From the NCBI RefSeq assembly GCF_905171775.1, contig NC_053489.1, positions 149,505,142 to 149,569,141 on the forward strand: DNA of 64,000 nt, written 5' to 3'. Each line of letters begins with the position of its first letter. Position 1 is the stretch's first letter. Shown here piece after piece: positions 23,001-32,287 of the stretch. Under the pieces are notes generated by a model. It worked only from the letters and a program-made list of their open reading frames with translations, was not told where the DNA came from and did not search any database. Origin of the DNA: Rana temporaria (taxonomy: Eukaryota; Chordata; Amphibia; Anura; Ranidae). The position numbers and the translations under genes were made by a program.

Positions 23001-25478
23001 GACAAGTGATTCACCTCTGCAGCTAGGGGTTCGGATCCCGCTCTCGGCTACCTGTGAATTGAGTTTGGTGGTCTCAGCCCCACCCCTGGTGGGTGTGCTA
23101 TGCGAGGTTGGGTTGGGAGGACCCCCTCACACCCGCCATTGCCAACCGGGGCATGGAGAAAGGTGGCAGATTGCCTCTGGGGGAGGCCTCCCAACTCCTG
23201 CAGGCCGGCTCCTCTCTCTTTCGAGTTCACGCACAAAATACACTTTTTAAAAAAAAAAAATAACTGTCAACAATAACTTACCTGGATGATATTTAGCCCG
23301 AAGACGTCTGACCTCATCCATTTGGCGCCTCTTCAGGTCAGACCACTTCTTCACAATTACATTGTGGTCGTGTTGGCCGCCAAAGTCAGCGATTAGGGCG
23401 CTGACCACAGCCCTTTTCTCTGGCTGCCTCCGCAGCTTATCGTATCCTGTTTCCAGGAACTTCTGCAAGATGAAGAACAAAGTATATTGTAATACTTCTG
23501 TTGACAGCCTTATGGATATATGACGTAAATGTATGCTATTCAACAATTGGAAGCATTCTCGCCTTATTAATCAATGACAGGGGTAACATGACAGATTTTA
23601 TATCCTGCCATTTCGGTCGCCACCTTTTTTGCATAAATATAGCAGCCATTATCATTTGCATAATTATGAATATATTATTAACAACACAGGATACACGTAT
23701 AGAGGAGATATGCGTTGCTAACTCTTTTCCCTGTCAGGAGCCTAACGCCCCGGGGGTCAGAGACGGGACCTTTTCGGAGGGCCACTGACGTATGTACCCG
23801 TCGCAGTTTTTTGTGATGTCACTCTTTAGGTGTGTGCACATTTTTCACTGCATCCGGGTGGAGTTTTTGGGTTGTGTTTTGCACGCCACAGGCTTTTCAA
23901 CAGGAAAAAAACAGCTGGAGGCAGAATGGTTGCAAAACACTACGGGTTTGTTACCTAACTCTGGGTTTCAAGACCAGTCCACCTCCAGCTGTTGCAAAAC
24001 TACTACTCCCATCAGCCACGGTCTGTCAGTGCATGCTAAGAATTTTACTTTTGCTGCATCTAGGGTGCCACAGTTTAGAGACCCGTGCATAAAGGCCTGA
24101 AAAACGGGGGCCTGCAGAACTTACAATACTAGAAGTGCCAGCATTCCCAGGCATGCTGGAAGTTGTAGTTCTGCAACATCTAAAGGGCAATATGTATTCG
24201 AACGTCCTTGGGCCTTGAGGACACTGAAGTCAGGACGTTCGCATACGTCCTATGTCCAAAAAAATGTTAAATTCATTATGCTAAATAACAAGGAAAAGTG
24301 CCTAAATACACATTTGCCAACCAGGGTGTCTGCAGCTGTCCAGGCATGCTGGGACTTGTAGTTTTGGAAAAGCAGGAGACACATTTTTTGTGAAATACTA
24401 ATATCTGATCATATATACTAACTTTTAAACTAGACTGAAATGCAGTTGAAGATAATGAAATAACAGTGGTCGAAATACTTACACAAATCAGCAAATTTTC
24501 CTCAGATACAGTGAAATTACTTCCAACCATCTTGCTCTGCGATTGCGTTGCGATCAAAAAGTTGGAAACTGGCAAGGGTCCAGGAAATGGTCGCGTGTTG
24601 TTCGCGTGTTGATTGCGCTGCTTGGACCGAGATGGGTCCATATGGCTTCGGCTGTATGGACCACAGTAACTCTTTTCCCTGTCAGGAGCCTAACGCCCCG
24701 GGGGGTCAGAGACGGGACCTTTTCGGAGGATCACTGACGTATGCAACCGCCGCAGTTTTTTGTGATGTCAGTCTTTAGGTGTGTGCAAATTTTTTCTTGC
24801 ACCGGGTGGAGTTTTTGGGTTGTGTTTTGCACGCCACAGGCTTTTCAACAGGAAAAAAACAGCTGGAGGCAGGATGGTTTCAAAACACTACGGGTTTGTT
24901 ACCTAACTCTGGGTTTCAAGACCAGTCCACCTCCAGCTGTTGCAAAACTACTACTCCCATCAGCCACGGTCTGTCAGTGCATGCTAAGAATTTTACTTTT
25001 GCTGCATCTAGGGTGCCACAGTTTAGAGACCCGTGCATAAAGGCCTGAAAAACGGGGGCCTGCAGAACTTACAATACTAGAAGTGCCAGCATTCCCAGGC
25101 ATGCTGGAAGTTGTAGTTCTGCAACATCTAAAGGGCAATATGTATTCGAACGTCCTTGGGCCTTGAGGACACTGAAGTCAGGACGTTCGCATACGTCCTA
25201 TGTCCAAAAAAATGTTAAATTCATTATGCTAAATAACAAGGAAAAGTGCCTAAATACACATTTGCCAACCAGGGTGTCTGCAGCTGTCCAGGCATGCTGG
25301 GACTTGTAGTTTTGTAAAAGCAGGAGACACATTTTTTGTGAAATACTAATATCTGATCATATATACTAACTTTTAAACTAGACTAAAATGCAGTTGAAGA
25401 TGATGAAATAACAGTGGTCAAAATACTTACACAAATCAGCAACTTTTCCTCAGACTTAGTGAAATTGCTTCCAACCAT
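20047..25478 (-). CDS. Myb/SANT-like protein with coiled coil, four exons, inside the hAT element
   Basis: Exons on the minus strand: 25478-25431, 23462-23282, 22250-22002 and 20222-20047. Each junction has AG acceptor and GT donor (donors GTAAGT, GTAAGT, GTAAAT), and the phases 0, 1, 1 fit throughout, giving 217 codons. Exons 1-2 form a Myb/SANT-like domain: 'NFTKSEEKLLIC', then 'FLETGYDKLRRQ' and 'VKKWSDLKRRQMDEVRRL'. Exon 3 is a basic patch 'VRAKRRRRQ' and a Glu/Pro-rich acidic stretch. Exon 4 is a Gln/Glu coiled coil ('NALLEQQLSGQIAEMHRIQ'). One in-frame TAA (20140-20142, codon 187) cuts the last 30 residues. The layout resembles the Myb-like helper protein of Harbinger elements, but no Harbinger transposase lies within the hAT borders. 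Intron 3 holds a Tc1/mariner copy and intron 2 a SINE. An accessory role in hAT transposition is inference. Confidence 0.7.
20140..20142 (-). other. premature stop in exon 4 of the Myb/SANT-like gene
   Basis: TAA between '...NQRKMS' and 'LTQQNALLEQQ'. The heptad-like pattern continues on both sides, so the stop is probably a recent mutation. Confidence 0.75.
20344..21880 (+). mobile_element. Tc1/mariner element with decayed transposase
   Basis: Ends are 'agtgcagaattattaggcaa' at the left and the matching 'ttgcctaataattatgcact' at the right. The transposase reads on the plus strand from about 20575 to 21545: 'HELRKVKRAAAKMP', 'GGGGVLVWAGI', 'FMQDNAPSHVS' and 'CSPDLNPIENLW', ending 'KKGGYIGH' at 21544. 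A frame change near 20640 and stops near 20871 and 21299 inactivate it. It sits in intron 3 of the Myb/SANT-like gene. Confidence 0.9.
22560..22949. mobile_element. possible Helitron-type terminal segment
   Basis: Begins 'atctatatatataaaactc', passes a (GTAT)n microsatellite at about 22603-22632, then 'ttccagcatcacgtacaaac' and 'gaaacttggcacacagg'. A 'tctatatatataaaa' tip is common in Helitron-like elements. I could not find a matching 3' end (CTRR with hairpin). Confidence 0.3.
22964..23259 (+). mobile_element. tRNA-derived SINE
   Basis: The head has an A-box-like 'gcggtggctccacgcg' and a B-box-like 'ggttcggatcc' about 45 bp later, and the element ends in an A run (23249-23260). Flanking repeats 'ataactgtcaccaa' (22950-22963) and 'ataactgtcaacaa' (23260-23273) differ at one base, as expected of a target duplication. 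Located in intron 2 of the Myb/SANT-like gene, close to the exon 2 donor. Confidence 0.75.
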
Positions 25479-25555
25479 GTTGCTGTGTGATTGCGCTGCG
25501 ATCATAAGTTGGAAACTGGCAAGGCTCCAGGAAATGGTCGCGTGTTGTTCGCGCA
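23720..25555. repeat. 948-bp-period direct duplication carrying exon 1
   Basis: Copy 1 is 23720-24606 and copy 2 is 24668-25555. Both begin 'aactcttttccctgtcagg' and end 'gtcgcgtgttgttcgcg'. They differ at scattered sites. Each holds a first exon of the Myb/SANT-like gene with a GTAAGT donor. The 61-bp spacer contains a small inverted repeat ('tgggtccatatgg...ctgtatggacca'). Confidence 0.9.
24483..24530 (-). CDS. second (duplicated) exon 1 of the Myb/SANT-like gene
   Basis: 48 nt, reading 'MVGSNFTVSEENLLIC', with donor GTAAGT. The distal copy at 25431-25478 reads 'MVGSNFTKSEEKLLIC'. Either could splice to exon 2 in phase. The distal copy keeps Lys residues more typical of the domain and is nearer the element end. 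Confidence 0.55.
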
Positions 25556-25679
25556 ATTGCGCATGCGCGATCGAAAAATCGCAATCGCAATATGTTTTTT
25601 GGTTAAAATATCATACATATTCGATTTCAGAGTGCTGCTACAGCAGTTTTCGAAATATCTGCAATCAATTTCGCATTCG

Positions 25680-26225
25680 CATGTTGCGATATTTCGATAA
25701 AATATCAGGAATATTCTGAGCCAATCAGAGCGCTCCTCCAGCATATCTCGAAATTGCGCAATAAATATCGCATTCGCATGTTGCGATATTTCGATAAAAT
25801 ATCACGAATATTCTGAGCCAATCAGAGCGCTCCTCCAGCATATCTCGAAATTCCGCAATAAATATCGCATTCGCATGTTGCGATATTTCGATAAAATATC
25901 ACGAATATTCTGAGCCAATCAGAGCGCTCCTCCAGCATATCTCGAAATTCCGCAATAAATATCGCATTCGCATGTTGCGATATTTCGATAAAATATCACG
26001 AATATTCTGAGCCAATCAGAGCGCTCCTCCAGCATATCTCGAAATTCCGCAATAAATATCGCATTCGCATGTTGCGATATTTCGATAAAATATCACGAAT
26101 ATTCTGAGCCAATCAGAGCGCTCCTCCAGCATATCTCGAAATTCCGCAATAAATATCGCATTCGCATGTTGCGATATTTCGATAAAATATCACGAATATT
26201 CTAAGCCAATCAGAGCGCTCCTACC
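25680..26225. repeat. 97-bp subterminal tandem repeat, six units, with CCAAT boxes
   Basis: The word 'gagccaatcagagcgctcc' starts at 25718, 25815, 25912, 26009 and 26106; at 26203 it reads 'aagcc'. Spacing is exactly 97 bp. Between are 'cgcattcgcatgttgcgat' and 'tttcgataaaatatcacg'. The array lies just inside the right hAT end and upstream of the minus-strand gene. It could be both transposase binding region and promoter/enhancer. Confidence 0.92.
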
Positions 26226-26398
26226 GCAGTTATTAAAAAATCGCAATTATTTTCGCATTCGCAATAGCGAAAAATCGCAATCAATTAATTTCGATAAAAT
26301 ATCACGAATATTCGAATTTAGCGAATATATCTCGAATATTCGAATATATATTCGAGATATATCGCGAAATCGAATATGGCATATTCTGCTCAACACTA
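26226..26398. repeat. right terminal region of the hAT element
   Basis: AT-rich with alternating 'cgaatatt' and 'tcgcaat' palindromic words, ending at the CAACACTA tip. Similar words occur in 9372-9500. Confidence 0.8.
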
Positions 26399-27277
26399 CT
26401 ACTGACACGTGGTCCAGTTAGCATGGTCAGGGATGATGTATTTCATTCTCAGCACACTGGGTAACTCTGCTTGCAACTAGGAAGCATGCAGGACAAGGCT
26501 CAGTGCTGCAGCTTGTTTTGCCATCACGTCTTCATACAGCTGGTGGTAATGATGCAAGATCTGTCAGCTCCACCTGCTCCTCTTCCTCCTCTCAATGCTC
26601 TCTTCTGCTAAATTGTCCTATGAACCACCAGTACCCCCTAAGCCTTCAAGGGGCCATTAAATGAGTCAGGCTAAAAGATTCCATGCAGTGCTTCAGCTGG
26701 TCTGTCTATGGTACAGGAGCCATTCTTTCAGCTCTGCAAGAGCAAGCCCAGAGGTGGTTATTGACATGGCAGCTTGAGGCAGGAATGGTGGTGTGCGATA
26801 ATGGCGCTAACCTTCTGTCTGTTGTGTGTGCTGCATTTATTAAACATGTACCCAGGGTTGCAAGATCATCTAAGACAGGCCAGAAGAATATGTAGCCATT
26901 TCAACACAGCCAGTGTTTGGTTGGTTGAAATTCATCGGGAATTCCACCTGCCCATAAACCGCCTGATTTGTGACATGCCCACCAGGTGGAAATCAGCTTT
27001 GGCAACTTGGCATCAGCTGCACATGCAGCAGAGGACCATCAACAAATACCTGTGTGAGTATGGCACAAGGACAGGCTCAGGGGAGCTCAGCCTTTTTTCC
27101 CCACGCCAATGCCTGCTGATAAAGGATGCATGCACTGCACTGTCACCATTTGAGGAGGTGATAAGGATGGTAAGCTGTGGCAATGCATGCATTAGTGACA
27201 CTATCCCTCTTGTGTTCCTGTTGGAGCATACTCTGCATGGCATTATGGACAGGGGACTTGAGGCAGAGCATCAGGAG
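26399..27277 (+). pseudogene. old hAT transposase, C-terminal half
   Basis: Continues the gene broken at 9371: 'TWSS', then 'CISFSAHWVTL' with two stops. From 26774 to 27280 there is a cleaner frame with 'QARRICSHF', 'FHLPINRLICDMPTRWKSA' and 'IPLVFLLEHTL'. The second Asp region ('GMVVCDNGANLL') lies near 26783 in another frame, so a frameshift separates the two. It aligns along its length with residues of about 510-790 of the intact transposase. The C-terminal dimerisation part is missing because another hAT-like end begins at 27278. Confidence 0.85.
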
Positions 27278-27628
27278 TAGGGAAGAGCTTTGTGTTCGAC
27301 TCGAACGTATGTTCGACTCGAACATCGTCTGTTCGTACGTTTGACGAATTTCAAACAAAACGGGTCGTTCGCGCCAAATTTGAGTGACACGCGTCGGCCC
27401 ATAATTCACTGCTTGGACAATCACAAGGCGCAAAAAACGAAGAACCACAATTGGCCAAAGCCAGGGTGGCTTTGGCCAATTATGGCTCAGGGGGTTTAGT
27501 ACACGCCCTACACTATATAAGGCCGCCGGTAAGGCGGCCGCGTGTAGTGTGTTCCAGCTTTGTTAAAGAAAAGAACAGTCAGACAGTTAGAGAGAGAGAG
27601 ATAGATAGAGACACAGTGTCTTTTCTAC

Positions 27629-27680
<52 letters not shown>

Positions 27681-28100
27681 GCAGGAAGGCTAGTCAGTTT
27701 AGTTAAATTTACAGTGTGTAGAGGATATATATACATCCTAGCGTTGTACATATATTTATACACTGTATAGCTTAGCTAGATCAGCTATTCCTATTGTTAG
27801 GCAGTAGATTGTGCTAGATGCAGTGCTCTAACGTGTTGTATTGCCTGCATAGTGTTTAGTTTACACCTAAACATAGTACTCAGTGTTAGTGGACGTGTGC
27901 TATTTAATTGCCCATAAACGCATTAGCTGTTACTGCACGTGGGCTATTTAATAGTGTATAAAGGGATATTGCATGAGTGACAACGTCGTTCGCAGTCGGT
28001 AGAAATCGCTGTGAAAACTATCATGCAGTACGACGATACGAAACTTGATTTGTGGACTTTATGATCAGTGGATGAGTTTGTGGGTTTGATATGGGGAGAA
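27278..28100 (+). mobile_element. hAT-like 5' end with promoter
   Basis: Tip 'tagggaagagctttg', followed by repeated 'ttcgactcgaac' words typical of frog hAT ends (compare 'tagggatgagcttcg' at 32288). A TATA box 'cactatataag' lies at 27511-27521, followed by a GGCCGCC palindrome, then a T/A-rich leader. No transposase frame follows, and the other end is not visible. It truncates the old hAT gene. Confidence 0.5.
27631..27679. repeat. (GATA)n microsatellite
   Basis: About 12 GATA units in the leader of the hAT-like fragment. Confidence 0.95.
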
Positions 28101-28278
28101 AGCTAAGGCTTGACTGACATTAGTTTTTTTTTATACATTTTGACTTGCAGAAATAATGGAGGCCTTCAGAGAACAGGAGTTCTTCACAGAATTTGTTCAA
28201 AGGGGGCCCCGGATGGCAACCCCCCCTTTTTTCTAGAATTTTTCTTTCCCAAAAAACTCCTGAGAGTTTAACATCTTA

Positions 28279-28371
28279 GGCCCCGTTCACACGACCGAGT
28301 TTCTCGGCAGAATTCAGCCAGAAAAACTATGTGTTTTGCCCGTCGAGTTTCTCGGACGTGTGTACGGGGCC
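28279..28371. mobile_element. 93-bp Harbinger-like MITE
   Basis: Ends 'ggccccgttcacacgaccgag' and 'ctcggacgtgtgtacggggcc' are nearly complementary. The flanks are TTA and TCA, a degraded 3-bp TWA-type duplication. Too short to code. Confidence 0.6.
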
Positions 28372-29892
28372 TCAGATTTGTTGTTTGAAGTGAACAGAGG
28401 AGGTCCCACTTTAAAAAGCTAGTCTGAATAAAGAAAACCTTTCCAATTCAGGGCAAAATGACAAAATTCTTGATCCCTTTTAAGATTAAGCAGTGTTCAC
28501 TTTAATCAACCAAGCATGTACCGCCAACAATTTCTCCTTTTAATTTGAGCACAGGTTTACTGTATCTACTATCTCTTACTCTGTAAACATACACTTTTCA
28601 AAATAAACATTCACTTTGCTGAGAGTAGTAAATCTGTGTTTAATAAGGTTAAAAAATACACATGCAGTGGTGTCATATAATATGCAGCTGGTGTTTCTGA
28701 ATACAGAAAGGCTTAAAGGTTTTGAAACTGATGTTCTGTCTGTTATGACAAAGGACTCACACAGCACTGTGAATCATCTGAAAAGACAGCAAGAAAGATG
28801 CTCCTTGCCTGATTGAATCTTATAGGTATAAGAATTAAGTTGATGCTCTAACTCATTCACTTGTGTATGTTTACTTCAGGTGCAGCCTTTTCAAAAAGGT
28901 GATAAGGAAACAAATAAATAAACTGGAAAATTCAGCAAAAGGTTGTGGCTAAATTGGTGATTAAATCTTGTTGTTAATAACAGATTTAACAGTGGGCTAT
29001 CCATTGGCACATTAGCAGCTGATTGATATCAATGAGTTGCATCTGATGATACAGCCAATAAATAGATCAAGTCCTTAGATGTGGTGGCTGCAATAGTTTC
29101 CTTTTTCAGCTTTTCCCCCCTTTATTTTCACTTGGTGACAATGCTCAGTCACAACACTGTATCTGGATGTGGGGTTTTCAGTCTAGGCTGCTCTCTTGAC
29201 TTGGACTACAAAAACCTCCCACCCCTCCTCTCCATTACATAGAGGGACATTGTGTAGCCAGGTAGTTATAGTTGTAGTTTGAGACAGCACCCATACAATG
29301 GGATGAATAGACTCCTTAGACTATAGATCCCAATAGTCAGTAGGAGAAATAGAGAGATGATTTTTATTAAACTGCCTAGTAAAGTTCTTCATCTTGGCAC
29401 CAAGGGAGTTAAAGAGAGAACCTCTGTCTGGATATTCGCCTGCCAGAGGGAGCCCATACCAGTTGAGATCCAAGCCTGAGACTGGAAGTGGAAATGCCAA
29501 GGGGCAGCCCAGTACTGCCCACATCACAGCACCTGCACTGTTGCTGCAGGGAGACTGGAGCAACCACTCACCCTTTTTTTACCCCACCACTGATCGCCAG
29601 TGACTTTCAGCAAGAGACCGAGGTGGACCCCCCTTCTACAGAAAGTGGTTACTGCAGCATCCCAGGGACTGATGAAAAGGCTATTTGCCCATTGCTGATA
29701 CTACTAGTATGAACTGAGCCACTGAGACCAGGACATTAAGTGTATCCAATCCATCCCACGTCCATATGCACCCTATATTGCACTTATTTCAAACCTAGAC
29801 TGCACTTATACCAACCTTTTCCGCTTTATATCAAACCTTTACCACATTCAAACCACATTTACCTTGCACCTGTGCCCAGACTATATCATAAC
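28372..29892. other. no recognisable feature
   Basis: Unique-looking sequence with short unsupported open frames on both strands. Nothing resembling a known protein or transposon end was seen. Confidence 0.45.
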
Positions 29893-30320
29893 TGTAGCGC
29901 CACCCCCGCAGGAGCCGCTGGTATTTTTATTGGGTCCCTTCTGCCCTGCACCTGTTAAGGCCCTTCCCTTTCCTGAACCTGAGAACACTGACACACGTCA
30001 AAGGTTTAAATGGGCTTTATTTAATGGCAAAGCCCTTGAAAGGAATGGGTTAAATAACGGCAATTTACAATATAGCAATGTAGGCACCTTGTTAAGTGAC
30101 ACCATACACAGGGTGTCACTGTTCGTTCACCACATCTACCTGTGAAGCAACTGGTGCACAAACATGCACTAGGCAGGTGTTAGTGAGCAATACTGGCTTG
30201 TAATTGAAGAATAATAACAATCAAACACAATACAGCAATACAAATGCCATTTTTCAAAGGTAATACAGCCTACTACCTAATTCAAAGTTGTCCTGCCTAA
30301 CCACTGGCCAGTGGGACTAT
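29893..30320. mobile_element. LTR-like fragment beginning tgtagcgc
   Basis: Starts 'tgtagcgccacccccgcagg', matching the start of the LTR-like insert at 30407 ('tgtagcgctaccccctcagg'). The rest diverges and no 3' end is clear. Probably a related or truncated LTR. Confidence 0.35.
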
Positions 30321-30326
30321 GTAGAG

Positions 30327-31650
30327 CAGGGGTCTCAAACTGGCAGCCCTCCAGCTGTTGCAAAACTACAAGTCTCATGGGGCATTGCAAGGCTGACAGT
30401 TACACGTGTAGCGCTACCCCCTCAGGAGCCACTGGTTATATTTGGGACGGCATGATTATGTTACCTCTGTGATGTGTCTAGGGATGATGATGAAGGAGAG
30501 GATGGTGATGAGAGCGAATGACGGAATGTCCAGACAGCAGGGTGATGTTTTCTGTGCTTTATTACTGGTCCAACATGACCAACAGTCAACTCAAGGTAGA
30601 TAGAATAGGTTGGTGAAAGGAGAGAACTCGCAGATTCAGGCCTTTAGATAAGCGAAGCAGTCCTGCTTCAGGATAATAGCTTTTGCTTCATCGCCACTCC
30701 AGCAGGGGTGGGTAAAGTGCCCCTGGACAGGTCCCTCACACAGGCCTGGCAGCCAGGGTGTCACTTAGAACTTCTGGGAAGGAACAAGTCTCTGCCACCG
30801 ACTTGGCTCTAGTAAGATTTAGGTTTGCAGTGAGACCTCTGCCACAGGCCCAATACTCATGAACATGGACGATAGAGCGAATCCTCCCAGTAAACACAAT
30901 TTCGCCTGAATCTCCCTCAGGTAGACTTGTTAGCTTGGGGTCACCGACTGAAAGTTTGCAGCATACAACCTGTCAGTGTCCGGTCACCCAAAAACCCGAT
31001 GGATCGTCTGAGCCCTATTGGATCACCTGCCTCCGGGTTCACCTCAGACCGACTCCCCACCGAACAGCACAACTCGCTTGGGATCTTCTTAATAAGAGGT
31101 GGGGGACCCAGTAAGTCACTGGGGCCCCTTGGCAGCATTAGTCGCTCCAGGCCATGAGGGCCCAGAGTCAGGAACTCTACGTGGCACGTGCGCCCCGGCC
31201 TGGTAGACCATATCGCCGGGGCCCGTGATGTGCGCACACCCTAAAGGTGGGTGCCGCACCTGGAACCAGGAACGGGCAAAGAACCCCACACAATGGCGTC
31301 TGTCACAGAAATACCCTCCCCCAGCATGCCGCGCGAGGGAAACACTCCTCTCATTGGCTGCTGGAGAAAGGCACTCCGTCTGGACCCCTCTGGCTCCACC
31401 GGATGCTATCCAAAGATGGGAAGGTATCCTTGGAACACACTCTGACACCACAGGACAGCCCAGGGCTGACAGAAACACAATTTAACAGATCAACACAGAT
31501 GAGAGCAAGGTAACTCTCTCATCCCCCAACTAAATTTGACATAGCACCTGTACTGAAAAGTACACAGATGCTACACAAGCATGACTCTCCCAGGCATGAT
31601 GGTTCTTGTAGTTTTACAACAGCTGGAGGGCCACCAGTTTGAGACACCTG
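30327..31650. mobile_element. hAT-type palindromic MITE split by an insertion
   Basis: Ends 'caggggtctcaaactgg' and 'ccagtttgagacacctg' are inverted copies, and the arms include 'ccctccagctgttgcaaaac' and its complement. The 8-bp flanks are atgtagag and atgtatag (7 of 8). The two halves total about 155 bp, and the middle (30407-31575) is a separate insert. Confidence 0.75.
30407..31575. mobile_element. solo-LTR-like insert, 1,169 bp
   Basis: Begins TGTAGCGC and ends GCTACA, so it has TG...CA borders with short inverted tips. Flanks are 'cacg' and 'caag', a 4-bp duplication with one change. No protein-coding frame with retroviral-type motifs was found. Classed as a probable solo LTR of a Gypsy-like element; class uncertain. 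Confidence 0.45.
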
Positions 31651-31799
31651 ATGTATAGATTCTGCCGGCGATGGGGCCTTGCATGGTAGTACTAAAGTAT
31701 ACAAGATGGTGGCTGAAAACCTCTCACCATTGATGACTGGTTCAAGTCCTGAGGGACTTGAAGTCCTCTGTGCCTGGTGAAAGGGTCATTCAAACAAAA

Positions 31800-32135
31800 A
31801 TACAGGGGTGAAAGGAAGAAAAGTGGAGGAAGGGAAAAGAGAGAATGATATGAAGAAAGACAAAAAGAAAAGGAGGGGTAGGGGGGCAGAAGAAGGGGTT
31901 TTGGGGCAAAAGGGAAAAATGATCTAGCATTGAACACTTTGCACTTAGGCCAAATGGGTATGTTTTTCTGCAAAATAAGTGCTTACTATATCAGATATGG
32001 ACCATCCACCCCAGTAATTAAATGTGTGTTGGTGTCTGGCAGACTCATAGAGCATTATCTAGGGGGAAAAAAGAAGGGGGAGGGTAAGAGGGAGTGGGTC
32101 AGGGGGGAAGAAAAGGGGGGAGGATAAAAAAAAAC
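31800..32135. repeat. purine-rich low-complexity tracts
   Basis: 31800-31920 and 32060-32135 are almost pure A/G on the plus strand, separated by ordinary sequence. They lie 3' of the Penelope-like fragment on its minus-strand orientation. Confidence 0.8.
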
Positions 32136-32155
32136 AAATTAAATGTTGTTATAAT

Positions 32156-32284
32156 TTACAGTATAGTAGATATTTCAAGTTCTTCATTAATACCTCTAGG
32201 GTTAAGAGTATCTAAAGAATAGATCCAGTATATTTCTCTTTCACACAATGTATGAAATCTCTCTGCTTCTGAAAGAGTGCTTGG
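32156..32284 (-). pseudogene. Penelope-like element, C-terminal end of ORF
   Basis: A minus-strand frame ends at TAA (32158-32156) with 'LCEREIYWIYSLDTLNPRG' and 'INEELE'. The pattern of a charged residue pair, W-I, 'LDTLNP.G.NE' near the stop is typical of the endonuclease C-terminus of Penelope-like retroelements. The upstream part is replaced by the hAT-like tip at 32288. Confidence 0.6.
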
Positions 32285-32287
32285 GAT

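Larger units (their letters stand above)
9372..26398 (+). mobile_element. 17,027-bp two-gene hAT transposon
   Basis: Left tip TAGTGTTGCTC, right tip (reverse complement) TAGTGTTGAGC. The first 8 bases are identical and similarity continues weakly. An exact 8-bp target duplication surrounds it, and the flanking old transposase reads in frame across the removed segment: ...HITTD then TWSS. Inside are an intact transposase gene (10747-14091, plus strand) and a four-exon Myb/SANT-like gene (25478 down to 20047, minus strand). Both ends hold CG-containing, palindrome-rich subterminal repeats. Later insertions (two Tc1/mariner, a SINE, a possible Helitron end) and a tandem array enlarge it. Typical hAT elements are a few kb with one gene, so the size and second gene are unusual. 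Confidence 0.9.

Noticed and set aside
22971..23045. tRNA gene
   Set aside because: A- and B-box words are present, but no cloverleaf with acceptor stem closes. The A tail and target duplication show a SINE.
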